Shown here: piece after piece, positions 18,085-28,013 of the stretch
Layout: each line of letters begins with the position of its first letter
Position numbering within the stretch: the first letter of the stretch is position 1
Assembly (NCBI GenBank): GCA_965248035.1
Contig: OZ252054.1
Location: forward strand, 1,178,001 to 1,242,000
DNA from: BJGV01 sp964194745
Lineage (GTDB): Bacteria; Pseudomonadota; Gammaproteobacteria; Burkholderiales; Nitrosomonadaceae
DNA length: 64,000 nt
Direction: 5' to 3'
Program-made: the position numbers and the translations under genes
The notes under the pieces: model-generated
The model's input: the letters and a program-made list of their open reading frames with translations, nothing else
What the model was told of the DNA's origin: nothing
Databases searched by the model: none

Positions 18085-19260
18085 ATGCATAATTTTATTA
18101 TATCCGTGTTTTTGCTCGTGGGTTTGCTTTGTGGCCCATCGGCTAATGCTGCCAGTGTTGAGTTTCAGAGTAATATGCCTGATCGTTACGTTGTTGTTCC
18201 TGGCGATACCCTTTGGGATCTTGCTTCACGTTTTTTGAAAGACCCTTGGCGCTGGCCTGAAATCTGGGGGTTAAATCAGGAAGAAATAAAAAATCCCCAC
18301 AAGATTTATCCTGGAGATCTTATCGTACTAGAGAGAACCCCTGACGGAAGCAGGTTGCGGTTAATCAGGGGAAGACCATGGTGGAAAGATTGTCTCCTCT
18401 TGTTCGACTGGAGAAGTTAGAGGCCGAGGCCATCCCAAGTATTCCAGTTGCGGCAATCGAGCCTTTCTTGAGTCAGCCCTTGGTGATCGATAAAAACGGT
18501 CTTGAGAATGCACCAATGGTGCTAGGCGTTAGTGATAACCGCGTGGTATTAAGCAAAGGTGATCTTGTTTATGCCAAAGATATGCCAAAAGACAAAGGCT
18601 CATCGTGGCAAATCTTTCGTCCTGGAAAAGACTCTAATAGATCCTGGTCCTGACTCGACTCTGACGTATGCATCGCGCCTCAAAGACTATTTGCTCCTGA
18701 CGAGTCGTGATAATGACGCGTATCTTTTTGACGAGTGGGGACGCTCTGGCGAGCTTCTAGGTTATGAAGCCATTTATTTGGGGGATGCAAAGGTAGAAAA
18801 ATTTGATGATGTTAGTACCATTTCCATTGTCCGTTCTGTCCAGGAAATATTCCAGGGTGATAGGTTGGTCCTAGCGCCCCCGGTGTTCACTAACTACGCA
18901 CCACATGCTCCAGACAAGGATATTAAGGGGCGTATCATTTCAGTCTATGGTGGTGTCACAGAAATTGGCCAAGTATCTATTGTCGTTCTGAGCAAAGGCA
19001 CGCATGATGGGTTGGAAATTGGCAATGTTTTGGCCATCTATAGTACAAACCAATCCCAAACAAGTGATGGTTTACAAGTTGTTAGTCGCAGTCTCGAAAT
19101 CGGATCGCTTTTCGGTTCGTCCAAACGAGAGGTCATAGAGTTGCCCGAAGAGCGTGCTGGTCTAGTATTTGTTTTCCGAGTATTTGAAAAGGTATCCTAT
19201 GCGCTGGTGATGCAAACTACGCAACCGATTCGGATTCTTGATGTAGTACAAACTCCGTAA
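18085..19260 (+). pseudogene. LysM-domain protein, broken by two frameshifts
   Basis: A signal peptide (M-H-N-F-I-I through A-N-A) and a LysM module (V-V-P-G-D-T-L-W-D-L-A-S, residues about 35-85) begin a gene of the family that precedes dprA in Betaproteobacteria. The reading frame then shifts twice: family-like sequence leaves the first frame near 18375 and continues in another to about 18630, then returns to the original frame, which runs to a TAA at 19258-19260. Conserved segments such as G-Y-E-A-I-Y-L-G-D-A sit in the last part. Between the second frameshift and that segment there is an insertion of about 40 codons not expected in the family. The product is probably truncated after the LysM module. 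Sequencing error is the main alternative. Confidence 0.75.
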
Positions 19261-19439
19261 CATCTATTAAACCATTATGGGCACTTCTATGGATATTGAG
19301 CCCATGCTCGCCCTTGGTCTGGTTTTTGGCTTATTCTTCACTGTATAAGATTCCTATACGCTATCTTAGTTTGTCCTACTTGAAGAAACGTTATCAGTTC
19401 ACACATAAATAATATTAACAATGCAAATGATTGGGTTTG

Positions 19440-19590
19440 GATGACGCATCGCGGCACAGATGCTATGACTCAGGCACTGTAGATATTGGCGCGTTGTGTT
19501 TCTGTAACAGCTTGACGGAAGAAACGGTATCCTCCATGCTATTAATGTTTAGACTGGATGGCATAGTCGTAAGTCGGTCAGGAGCTACCA
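19440..19590 (+). pseudogene. dprA: Remnant of dprA (C-terminal winged-helix only)
   Basis: An open stretch within the frame that begins at 19431 encodes G-T-V-D-I-G-A-L, then L-T-E-E-T-V-S-S-M-L-L-M and R-L-D-G-I-V-V-S. This matches the C-terminal winged-helix tail of DprA (pattern V-D-x-x-x-L...L-x-x-x-x-V...M-L-L-x-L-E-L-x-G-x-V). No Rossmann part is recognisable between 19261 and 19440. The position between the LysM gene and topB is exactly where dprA lies in Betaproteobacteria. The adjacent smg gene is also missing. Identification rests on about 40 codons. Confidence 0.6.
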
Positions 19591-19851
19591 GCGGATTCGA
19601 TAGAGCATGCGTGGTTAGCACCCCATATTACCTATAACTAAATATTATAGAATCCACAAATTGTATTAAAAACAAAAAGTATACTTAATTTTATGCACTA
19701 AATTAAATCGCTGTCGCATGATTAATTTGCGAGTGGTAACATTTCAATCTTTTGTTCAAATGGTTTTTATCATTTATCTTTTATTGCGGTAGCTAGTCGT
19801 TGCCCTTTTAAAAGCAGTTGTTGATAATCTGCAGGTACTTACAGGAGCCTC

Positions 19852-22374
19852 ATGGGTAAAACCTTAATCATAGCCGAGAAGCCATCCGTTGCCACAGACA
19901 TTGCACGGGTATTAGGTGGTTTCGTCAAACACACTGACTATTTTGAGAGCGAAAAATATGTGTTGTCTTCAGCCATAGGCCACTTGCTTGAACTAGCAGT
20001 ACCAGAAAAATACGAAGTCAAACGTGGTAAATGGAGTTTTGCAAATCTACCTGTAATTCCACCTCACTTTGATCTCAATCCCATTGAGAAAACTAAGCCA
20101 CGCTTGAAACTTCTATCCAAACTCATCAAGCGTAAGGATGTAGATAGGCTTATTAATGCCTGTGATGCAGGGCGTGAAGGGGAGTTAATTTTCCATTACA
20201 TTGCGCGTTATGTAGAAACAAAAAAACCGATCAAGCGCCTATGGCTACAGTCAATGACACCTACTTCGATCAGGGATGGTTTTACAAAATTGCTTGATGA
20301 TGCCGCCGTGCAGTCACTAGCAAAGGCTGCTGTAAGTCGATCTGAAGCCGACTGGCTGGTTGGTATCAATGGCACTCGTGCGATGACCGCATTCAATTCC
20401 CGGGAGGGTGGATTTCATAAAACCACTGTGGGGCGAGTGCAAACACCCACTTTAGCAATTCTGGTTGAACGGGAAGAAATGATCAAAAAATTTGTTCCAC
20501 GTAGCTACTGGGAAATACATAGTACTTTTCTTGCAAAAGTTGGTAACTATAGCGGACGTTGGTTTGATGAGAAATTCATAAAGGACAAAAAGGACGGCGA
20601 ACAAAAAGCCGAACGTGTGTGGGATCAAAAATATGCCGAGTCTATTGGCATAAAATGTCGGGGTAAATCCGGTGTGGTCAGCGAAGATAGTAAACCTACC
20701 ATGGAAATCTGCCCACAACTATACGACCTCACTAGCTTGCAGCGTGATGCCAACGGGCGATTTGGTTTTTCTGCTAAGGCAACACTTGGGCTAGCTCAAG
20801 CCCTATATGAAAAACATAAAGTGTTGACATATCCTCGTACTGATTCACGCGCACTACCAGAGGACTACATTTCAACTGTGAAGGGTACCCTGGAAGCACT
20901 TAAATCCTCCCGTTATGGTGTGTTTGCTAAGCAGATCTTAAAAGTTGGATGGATCAAACCGAATAAGCGTATTTTTAACAATTCTAAAATTTCAGACCAT
21001 TTTGCCATAATTCCAACTTCGCTCAAGCCTAAGAATCTAAGTGATGCTGAGGAGAAACTTTATGATCTAGTTACCAAGCGCTTTCTAGCAATTTTTTATC
21101 CAGCTGCCGAATTTCTCGTAACTACCCAAATCACTCGAGTTGAGAATGAATCATTCAAAACTGAAGGCAAAGTAATGGTCAATTCTGGATGGCAAACAGT
21201 CTATGGCAAGGAGGTGCGGGCCGATGGGGCCGATAATGACGCAATTTTAGTTGCTGTAAAACAGGATGAGACAGTTCTTACTGATGAAGTAAAAGTCACT
21301 GTAAACCAGACCCGAACGCCAGCAAGATTTAATGAAGCTACGTTATTATCGGCTATGGAAAGTGCAGGCAAATTGGTAGAATATGAGGAGCTACGCGAAG
21401 CTATGAGTGCAAAAGGATTGGGCACGCCCGCCACGCGTGCCTCGATTATCGAGGGGCTAGTCTTTGAAAATTACTTGCAGCGTGTAGGACGCGAGTTGCA
21501 TCCTACTGCTAAGGCATTTTCCTTGATTATACTTCTGCGGGGATTGAAGGTATCCGAACTTACATCACCTGAACTGACTGGCAATTGGGAATTCAAGCTG
21601 CGACAGATTGAGCAGAGCAAGCTTGAACGTAACTCTTTCATGGAAGAAATTGCTGACATGACTCGTCATATGGTGGAACAGGCGAAAGGTCATCGTGGCG
21701 AAACCATAAGTGGGGATTTTTCTACACTTAATTCACCGTGCCCTAAATGTGACGGTGTAATACAGGAAACTTACAAGAAGTTCCAGTGTAAAAAATGCGA
21801 TTTCGCATTATGGAAAATTCTGGCGGGTAGACAATTTGAAATAGTTGAAATGGAAGAACTGATTACTCGACGTGAAGTTGGTCCACTGCAAGGTTTTCGC
21901 AGCAAAATGGGGCGATTATTTAATGCAAATATAAAGCTTACCGACGAACATGAAATGAAGTTTGATTTTGGTGGAAGCAACGACGAAAGCACAGAGGAGG
22001 TAAATTTCTTCGGCCAAGAATCTCTGGGTAAGTGCCCTCGGTGTGATGGTCGAGTATTTGAGCATGGCATGAGTTACACCTGTGAAAAAGCTGTTGGTGT
22101 TAATCGAACATGTGATTTCAAAACCGGAAAAATAATTCTTAAACGCCCAATCGAAGGTGAACAAATTGTAAAGTTATTACGCTCTGGAAGAACAGATTTA
22201 CTGTCCAAGTTTATTTCCAAGAAAGGAAGGCTATTTTCAGCCTATCTAGTAGCTGGTGAGAATGGAAAAACAAGATTTGAGTTTGAGCCGAGACGTGCTA
22301 AAGTTGAACATGAAACTAAGACAGCTAAGACCAAAGCAAAAATACTAATTGCCAAGAAATCAATTGCTCGTTAA
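19852..22374 (+). CDS. topB: DNA topoisomerase III (type IA)
   Basis: Type IA topoisomerase of 840 residues that relaxes and decatenates DNA through single-strand passage. Toprim motifs at the N terminus (L-I-I-A-E-K-P-S-V and D-A-G-R-E-G-E), the active-site Tyr in L-T-Y-P-R-T-D-S, and the G-L-G-T-P-A-T-R motif are present. The C-terminal region carries a four-cysteine zinc-ribbon (C-P-K-C ... C-K-K-C) and a second cysteine cluster (C-P-R-C ... C-E ... C-D) followed by topo C-repeat-like segments (K-F-I-S-K-K-G-R-L-F). This long form follows smg in Betaproteobacteria. AGGAG precedes the ATG. Confidence 0.95.
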   Translation: MGKTLIIAEKPSVATDIARVLGGFVKHTDYFESEKYVLSSAIGHLLELAVPEKYEVKRGKWSFANLPVIPPHFDLNPIEKTKPRLKLLSKLIKRKDVDRLINACDAGREGELIFHYIARYVETKKPIKRLWLQSMTPTSIRDGFTKLLDDAAVQSLAKAAVSRSEADWLVGINGTRAMTAFNSREGGFHKTTVGRVQTPTLAILVEREEMIKKFVPRSYWEIHSTFLAKVGNYSGRWFDEKFIKDKKDGEQKAERVWDQKYAESIGIKCRGKSGVVSEDSKPTMEICPQLYDLTSLQRDANGRFGFSAKATLGLAQALYEKHKVLTYPRTDSRALPEDYISTVKGTLEALKSSRYGVFAKQILKVGWIKPNKRIFNNSKISDHFAIIPTSLKPKNLSDAEEKLYDLVTKRFLAIFYPAAEFLVTTQITRVENESFKTEGKVMVNSGWQTVYGKEVRADGADNDAILVAVKQDETVLTDEVKVTVNQTRTPARFNEATLLSAMESAGKLVEYEELREAMSAKGLGTPATRASIIEGLVFENYLQRVGRELHPTAKAFSLIILLRGLKVSELTSPELTGNWEFKLRQIEQSKLERNSFMEEIADMTRHMVEQAKGHRGETISGDFSTLNSPCPKCDGVIQETYKKFQCKKCDFALWKILAGRQFEIVEMEELITRREVGPLQGFRSKMGRLFNANIKLTDEHEMKFDFGGSNDESTEEVNFFGQESLGKCPRCDGRVFEHGMSYTCEKAVGVNRTCDFKTGKIILKRPIEGEQIVKLLRSGRTDLLSKFISKKGRLFSAYLVAGENGKTRFEFEPRRAKVEHETKTAKTKAKILIAKKSIAR

Positions 22375-22486
22375 ATATATATCCGACTTAATTTTACAGG
22401 TGGTAGAGAAGTTTGATTCTCCTTAGTCTCAATTCGAAATAACAATATACCCAAGATTTTGTGTTGTTCCTCAGAAACACCATTGT

Positions 22487-22744
22487 CTACAAGTGCGTGC
22501 CAAACATGGTGGGAAACACGTATTTTAATATAGATCCCACGATCCAGATCAATAGTATCAAACTAGTGATGATGGCTAATCCCTCCCCAACAGTTGATAG
22601 TAGCGTTGCTCCAAGGCCGCCAAACTCCACTTGCCCGGATTCGTTACGTCTACTGTTCTTACGTCTCCTAACCCAGATGTGAAACCAGATAACGACAGGA
22701 ATAAGGAGCAAAGAAATTAACAAATTAAATTCAGGATTGTCCAT
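22487..22744 (-). CDS. Small hypothetical membrane protein
   Basis: An 85-residue frame with two hydrophobic segments (about 8-25 and 55-78) separated by a basic R-R-R-K-N-S-R-R loop, an arrangement typical of a genuine two-span inner-membrane protein. An AAAAAGG stretch is upstream of the start. I recognise no family. It stands alone between topB (convergent) and the mscL pseudogene (same strand). Confidence 0.5.
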   Translation of the reverse strand: MDNPEFNLLISLLLIPVVIWFHIWVRRRKNSRRNESGQVEFGGLGATLLSTVGEGLAIITSLILLIWIVGSILKYVFPTMFGTHL

Positions 22745-22990
22745 AATTAATTTACCTTTTTAGTAATATATTATTGCTAACATCTTAATTTTCATTTTTA
22801 ACATTGATTATGTTTGAAGCGTGGCTGGCGGAGGAATAGATTCAAGCAGCGTAGTAATCCCACGTTTTCAACTAATTCAAGCTCAAGTTATTACATCTTC
22901 TATTACAGGATTTTAGTAGAAGGTCAGTATTCCTTTTTCAAGAATGTTTAAGTCCTCGATTGTAAATCCCAATAATTTCAGCACAAAAAC

Positions 22991-23386
22991 CTATCGTTTT
23001 CCTTGTAGTATGTCTCGCATATCAGAAAGCAACATCTTTTCTTTTGAAGACTCAGGTGGGGGTGGCACCACTTCCTATTGTTTTCTTTTTTGTGAATTAA
23101 TCGTTCTTATCACCATAAATATCACGAATGCTATAATTAAAAATTAAGGGCTGTTTGTATAAACTTGCCATAAATAATCGCTACAGCGGCGACATCACAC
23201 GATGCTTTCTTCAATGTGAGAGCGAGTTCTTTAAGTCTGCTTCCCTATTAGCATGCCTATCGGTGGCATAACTACATCATTGACAAAAGAGGAAACGATC
23301 TTGCCAAATGCAGCCACAATGACGATACCAACTGTCATGTCAACTGCATTTCATTTTATTGCAAACTCTTTGAATTCAGTCATCAT
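22991..23386 (-). pseudogene. mscL: Large-conductance mechanosensitive channel MscL, inactivated
   Basis: The minus strand carries a clear MscL sequence: M-T-E-F-K-E-F-A-I-K, then a stop, then N-A-V-D-M-T-V-G-I-V-I-V-A-A-F-G-K-I-V-S and D-V-V-M-P-P-I-G-M-L-I-G. A further stop follows K-Q-T. After a frame change the second transmembrane region (Y-G-K-F-I-Q-T, then I-I-A-F-V-I-F-M-V-I) and the C-terminal E-K-M-L-L-S-D-M-R-D-I-L helix appear, with another frame change and one more stop (before E-V-V-P-P). Total length matches a 136-residue MscL. Several independent lesions mean real decay rather than a single sequencing error. Confidence 0.85.
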
Positions 23387-23569
23387 GCTAATAGTTCTCA
23401 CCCCAGTAAAATAGTATGCTGAAATACAAATTTTATTGATTCCATTAATACTGCTAGTGATGCTTTGTGATTATATAGAAAATTGTTATTTAAGCACAGT
23501 CGAACTCGCTATGTGTGACCTGATGATAAGTGCCTCGAAAATTAAACAATCTTATACTCGCCTCATGTC

Positions 23570-24724
23570 ATGAATGAAAAATCTAGCCTTCCGATGTCAG
23601 CTGCGGTTACTGTGCATCCAGTTACAAATCGTCATGAAATAAGAACATTCATTGAGATACCATGGCACGTCTACGCAGATGATCCCATGTGGGTGCCGCC
23701 GTTACATCTCGAGAGACGCTTGCACTTTTCCAGGTTTAATCCATTTTTTAAACATGCAGAATGGCAAGCATGGATTGCATACCGGAATAATCAGCCGGTT
23801 GGGAGGATTAGTGCTCAAATTGACCAACTCCATCGTCAACGCTATGGTGCAGATACCGGTCATTTTGGTTTGCTAGAAAGCGTGGACGATACGGAGGTAT
23901 TCGCAGCACTTACGCACACTGCAGAGACATGGCTTGCTGAGAGAAACACTAAGCATGTCAGCGGACCGTTTAATTTTTCCATCAATCAAGAGTGTGGTGT
24001 CCTTGTGGACGGTTTTGATACACCTCCAATGATTATGATGCCGCATTCACCTAAATGGTATGGCCGCTTATTTAAAGAACAAGGTTATCAACCGTTGAAG
24101 GATCTGCTTGCGTATTGGGTGAATTTGGACTTCGAGGTTCCCCAAATCATGCGTATTTTGTTGCAGAGGTTTTCTAGTCGGATACATCTGAGGACGATAC
24201 GCCGTAATCAATTTAAAGAAGATATAGAGACAATACGTAATATTTTCAATGATGCTTGGTCAGATAACTGGGGCTTCATTCCATTTACTGAAGCAGAGTT
24301 TTCCGAGCTTGGGAGCATATTTCGTATACTTTGTAAGGATGAATATATTTATATTGCTGAGGTTGATGGTGTTCCAGCAGCTTTTTTGGTGGCGCTACCA
24401 AATTTAAATGAGCTATTTGCTAAGTTTGAAGGAAGTCTCTTCCCATTCGGATGGTTCCGCGTGTTTAAGTTTCTTAAATACAACAAAATGCGTTCGCTCC
24501 GGATACCGTTGATGGGTGTGTGTAAGCAATTCCAGAACACTCCCTTGGGTATAGTGCTAGCCTTCATGGTGATTGATACGCCACGACAATATCCGCTTGC
24601 CCAAGGGGTACGAGATGCTGATTTGTCCTGGATACTTGAGGACAATAAAGCGATGCGTACAATGCTCAATAGCATCGGTAGTAAGGAGTATAAGCGTTAT
24701 CGAATCTATGGAAAAGCCCTGTGA
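23570..24724 (+). CDS. GNAT-fold acyltransferase of the bacterial ceramide-synthase-like family
   Basis: A 384-residue protein with the family hallmarks D-D-P-M-W-V-P-P-L, N-P-F-F-x-H-A-E, P-V-G-R-I-S-A-Q-I-D, F-G-L-L-E and G-P-F-N-F-S-I-N-Q-E-C-G, plus a C-terminal GNAT-like region. Relatives are often annotated 'dATP pyrophosphohydrolase' or 'N-acetyltransferase'; from memory, the Caulobacter ceramide synthase belongs here, N-acylating a sphingoid-type amine. Substrate here is inferred. It opens a seven-gene plus-strand group (nucleotidyltransferase, two LptFG-like permeases, CDP-alcohol transferase, lipid kinase, TAM41-like protein), which supports a lipid role. Serine palmitoyltransferase and ceramide-reductase genes are not in the window. 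Confidence 0.65.
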   Translation: MNEKSSLPMSAAVTVHPVTNRHEIRTFIEIPWHVYADDPMWVPPLHLERRLHFSRFNPFFKHAEWQAWIAYRNNQPVGRISAQIDQLHRQRYGADTGHFGLLESVDDTEVFAALTHTAETWLAERNTKHVSGPFNFSINQECGVLVDGFDTPPMIMMPHSPKWYGRLFKEQGYQPLKDLLAYWVNLDFEVPQIMRILLQRFSSRIHLRTIRRNQFKEDIETIRNIFNDAWSDNWGFIPFTEAEFSELGSIFRILCKDEYIYIAEVDGVPAAFLVALPNLNELFAKFEGSLFPFGWFRVFKFLKYNKMRSLRIPLMGVCKQFQNTPLGIVLAFMVIDTPRQYPLAQGVRDADLSWILEDNKAMRTMLNSIGSKEYKRYRIYGKAL

Positions 24725-24770
24725 ACAACATTTTGGAAAAACAGTATAGTGCCTCAAGTTAAAATTCCAA

Positions 24771-25616
24771 GTGAAAAAAACAGATAAATTTGTTGCGCTA
24801 GTGTTGGCTGCAGATCGTACGACTAGCGACCCGGTTGCCAACCAATCAGGTATGGACTGCAAGGCATTCGCGCCGATCTGTGGAATACCAATGATAATTC
24901 GCGTACTAGATGCGCTTGAGGCAAGTGGTATGATTAGGTCGATTATTTTGTGCGGTCCACCCGGATCTACGCTTCCTGGTTGCCCGGAATTGGAGAAACG
25001 GATAGGAAGTGAATATGTTACTTGGTTACCTAACCTGGACTCTCCCAGCCGTAGCGCCAATAGGGGGCTTGAGCATATAGATAAGGACATTCCGGTATTA
25101 TTGACAACGGCGGATCATGCGTTATTGACACCTGAAATCGTGCAGTATTTCTTACATGAGTCCAGTAAAGTAGATAGTGACGCTACTGTGGGATTAGTTA
25201 AACATGAAGATGTGATAGCTGCATTTCCGGGCACCAAGCGTACCGTAATACGGCTTCGTGATGGAGGTTTTTGCGGTTGTAACCTCTATACTTTTCTTAA
25301 CCACCGTGGTCGTGATTTGGTTCCATTCTGGAGACGAGCGGAAGAGTTGCGCAAACATCCTTGGCGATTAGTTGGGGAGATATTGGGCCCAATGGCTATT
25401 TTGTTATATCTGCTCAGGATATCAACACTTAATCAAGCGTTAAATGCTGTATCGGCTAAAGCCGGCGTTAGATCTAAGGCAGTGATCATCCCTTATGCTC
25501 AAGCTGGTGTCGATGTAGATAAGACGGAGGATATAGTGCTTGTAGAATCCGTTTTGAAGGAAGCAGTGCCCCTATCATTTGATAAAAATGGAACTTCGTA
25601 CCGTTTTCCCATGTAG
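24771..25616 (+). CDS. MobA/IspD-like nucleotidyltransferase
   Basis: A 281-residue NTP-transferase-fold protein starting at GTG. The N-terminal nucleotide-binding segment is A-L-V-L-A-A-D-R-T-T, a variant of the usual L-A-A-G-x-G-x-R, with a K in C-K-A-F-A-P-I. The metal-binding acid appears in T-T-A-D-H-A-L-L-T. Likely action: activate a phosphorylated alcohol or sugar with CTP or another NTP; substrate unknown. Its place between the ceramide-synthase-like gene and the lipid-export-like pair, upstream of a CDP-alcohol transferase, suggests it makes a CDP-activated head group. Cytoplasmic; no signal peptide. Confidence 0.65.
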   Translation: MKKTDKFVALVLAADRTTSDPVANQSGMDCKAFAPICGIPMIIRVLDALEASGMIRSIILCGPPGSTLPGCPELEKRIGSEYVTWLPNLDSPSRSANRGLEHIDKDIPVLLTTADHALLTPEIVQYFLHESSKVDSDATVGLVKHEDVIAAFPGTKRTVIRLRDGGFCGCNLYTFLNHRGRDLVPFWRRAEELRKHPWRLVGEILGPMAILLYLLRISTLNQALNAVSAKAGVRSKAVIIPYAQAGVDVDKTEDIVLVESVLKEAVPLSFDKNGTSYRFPM

Positions 25617-25654
25617 TAAGTTGAGTCCATTCCAAGGTTTGCAAGAGAGAATTT

Positions 25655-26731
25655 GTGAAAATAATTGAGAGATATATCACACGTGAGCTATTAATACCGT
25701 TCACAGTGGTAATAGTGATTTTAACCGGGCTATTTTCTGGTTTAAGCAGTGCCAATTTAATCGCGGGTGCTGTGACAGAATCGCTTGGTATTGCCGCCAT
25801 GCTGAAGTTAGTACTACTTAAGACTTTAATCGCCTTAGAAGTGCTTGTACCAGTCGCCCTTTATATTGCCGTAATCAGTGGCCTTGGCAGAATGAATAGG
25901 GATCAAGAAATTAATGTATTACGTTCTGCGGGTATTAGCGAACATCGCATAATATATTCTGTGCTTTTAGTTGCAATCCCAGTTGGGATTATCAGTGGCG
26001 CACTCTCTATTTTTGTTCGTCCTTGGGCTTATGAAGAGAATTATATTTTGGATGCACAGGCAGAAGCTGAGTTAAATACAGATCGATTCCAGGCTGGACG
26101 TTTCTATGGAAGCGAAAAAAGTGGCAGAGTGATTTATATTAACTCTAAGGATGAATCTGGTAAGCAAATGAGAAACATATTTCACTTCAGAGACAGGATT
26201 GACGGAAGTGAGATCCTCGTTGCCCAAGAGGGAAGGCAACAAAAGCCAGCTCTTGGTCAACGACCCCAAATACATTTGTTCAACGGCCATATTTATCGAC
26301 TCATGCACTCTTCGACAAAAGATACTGTCACTCATTTTGAAAAACTAGTGTACTTCACTGATAATGGTAATGCGCTAGATTACAAGCGAAAATCGGCCTC
26401 CACCATGGTGCTGATGGACTCAAGTCAGCCACGTGAAATTGCTGAACTTCAATGGCGTCTTTCTCGACCCATTGCAACAGTCTTGTTAGCCCTGATTGCC
26501 ATACCATTTAGTCGCACCTCACCACGACGGAACGAGGGGGAGGGTGTCTTTTTTGCTGCAGCTCTTGTTTTTGCAATCTATTACATTTTGAGTGGATTGG
26601 CCCAAACGTGGGTGGAGCAGGGGACAATAGGCAGCGTACCTGGAGTTTGGTGGCTATACATTTTCATGCTCATTGTTTCACTCAGCTTGCTTTTCCCTGA
26701 CTACTGGAGACGGTTATTTCAGTCTAGATGA
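25655..26731 (+). CDS. LptF-type permease (YjgP/YjgQ family)
   Basis: A 358-residue inner-membrane protein, GTG start, with the YjgP/YjgQ layout: N-terminal I-x-R-Y-I-T-R-E-L, two early transmembrane segments, a periplasmic jellyroll of about 130 residues, then about three C-terminal transmembrane segments. In LPS export LptF and LptG pair with the LptB ATPase. Its stop overlaps the next gene's start (ATGA), so the two are coupled. Canonical lptFG of these bacteria normally sit elsewhere beside pepA, which is not in this window, so this pair could be a paralogue for another lipid. That is inference. Confidence 0.8.
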   Translation: MKIIERYITRELLIPFTVVIVILTGLFSGLSSANLIAGAVTESLGIAAMLKLVLLKTLIALEVLVPVALYIAVISGLGRMNRDQEINVLRSAGISEHRIIYSVLLVAIPVGIISGALSIFVRPWAYEENYILDAQAEAELNTDRFQAGRFYGSEKSGRVIYINSKDESGKQMRNIFHFRDRIDGSEILVAQEGRQQKPALGQRPQIHLFNGHIYRLMHSSTKDTVTHFEKLVYFTDNGNALDYKRKSASTMVLMDSSQPREIAELQWRLSRPIATVLLALIAIPFSRTSPRRNEGEGVFFAAALVFAIYYILSGLAQTWVEQGTIGSVPGVWWLYIFMLIVSLSLLFPDYWRRLFQSR

Positions 26732-27813
26732 GATTAATAATAAATAGATATCTTGCTTTTCAGGTCTTTATTGGTTTGTGTATTGCCACAGCAGTACTTT
26801 TGCCTTTGTTTAGTTTCCTAGATTTGTTAGGTCAACTCGATGATGTGGGCAAAATGTCATATGAAGGCAAACGACTTTACGGCGTCCAAGACGCATTCCT
26901 GCACACCGCGCTAATGTTGCCACGCAGGTTTATTCAACTTACTCCATTTATTGCATTATTGGGTACTGTAATCGCATTAGGACGATTAGCAATTAATCTA
27001 GAACTAACCGCATTACGGGTGGCGGGTATTTCTCCCATTCGTATAAGTTTCGCTCCACTCGGTGTCGGTATAATCCTTGTACTATTTATTGCCATACTAG
27101 AACAATCTGTTGCTCCATATTTTCAGCAGAAGGCCATTTTAAACCGAGCTGTAGCACTCGATCAGAGCGTACAACTTGGTAAAACTCTTGGTATTTGGAC
27201 ACGAAACGAAAAAAATATATTACGTATTGGCGCGATGCTAAGTGCCAAGAGGGCGACAAATATAGAGGTGTTACATTTTGATGACAACGGTTCTCTGCTA
27301 ACGTATACCTACGCCAAATATGCTGACATCCTTGATGACAATTTGTGGGAATTAAGCGAAGTCATTACCAAGACATTTACTGGGGATCAAATTGAGTCTG
27401 TAAGCACAAGCTCAATGAATTGGAAATCATTCCTGAATCCAGACGAAATCTCGATATTAAATAAAACACCGGAGAGTCTGTCAATTTTTGAATTATTTCA
27501 ACATGTACATTTCTTACAAACTACAGGCCAAGAAGCGGATGCATATGCACTGGCCTTGTGGCGAAAAGCTGGCGGGGCATTGACAACAATTGCAATGATG
27601 CTGCTTTCCATACCTTTCGTTCTCGGATCTGCTCGAACTGGTCTTGTCAACAAGTTGGTGCTTGCAGCTTTGGTCGGGATTTGTGTCTATATGCTTGATC
27701 AGATTATAGCAAATGCGGGCCTATTGTTACATTTGAACCCAGCTCTGACTGCCCTATTCCCAGGATTAGCACTGATCGTCTTTGCTAATTTTTGGTTACG
27801 GAGGATCCCTTAG
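26728..27813 (+). CDS. LptG-type permease (YjgP/YjgQ family)
   Basis: Second member of the permease pair, 361 residues with the same topology: N-terminal I-N-R-Y-L-A-F-Q-V, two transmembrane segments (first ending near F-L-D-L-L-G-Q-L-D-D), a periplasmic domain and a C-terminal bundle (I-A-M-M-L-L-S-I-P-F, N-K-L-V-L-A-A-L-V-G). Translationally coupled to the LptF-like gene by an ATGA overlap. An intrinsic terminator follows 80 bases after its stop, so it likely ends the first transcript of this lipid cluster. It would act with an LptB-type ATPase encoded elsewhere. Confidence 0.8.
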   Translation: MRLIINRYLAFQVFIGLCIATAVLLPLFSFLDLLGQLDDVGKMSYEGKRLYGVQDAFLHTALMLPRRFIQLTPFIALLGTVIALGRLAINLELTALRVAGISPIRISFAPLGVGIILVLFIAILEQSVAPYFQQKAILNRAVALDQSVQLGKTLGIWTRNEKNILRIGAMLSAKRATNIEVLHFDDNGSLLTYTYAKYADILDDNLWELSEVITKTFTGDQIESVSTSSMNWKSFLNPDEISILNKTPESLSIFELFQHVHFLQTTGQEADAYALALWRKAGGALTTIAMMLLSIPFVLGSARTGLVNKLVLAALVGICVYMLDQIIANAGLLLHLNPALTALFPGLALIVFANFWLRRIP

Positions 27814-27893
27814 TCGTTTGCCTAGCATTTTTTGGTAGGACTATAAAGCACAAGAATTTATTTTTGGATGACTTGTTACTGTGGCAGTAATGT

Positions 27894-27924
27894 CGCAGAT
27901 ATTGTAATCTGCGTGGTCTTTTTT
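27894..27924 (+). terminator. Rho-independent terminator after the LptG-like gene
   Basis: A perfect 7-bp stem (cgcagat / atctgcg) with a 6-base loop, followed by a T-rich tract (tggtctttttt) on the plus strand. It sits between the permease pair and the CDP-alcohol transferase gene, so the second half of the cluster may have its own promoter. Confidence 0.85.
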
Positions 27925-28013
27925 AACTAAATAGACGTTTCAAAGCGTATTGCAGAGTCATTTTTCATGATTTCAAGTCAAGATAAAATCAGAAAATAAT
28001 TTAAAATCAGTAA

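Noticed and set aside
22944..23147. A 67-codon plus-strand frame
   Set aside because: It is antisense to the MscL remnant, whose C-terminal coding explains the open stretch.
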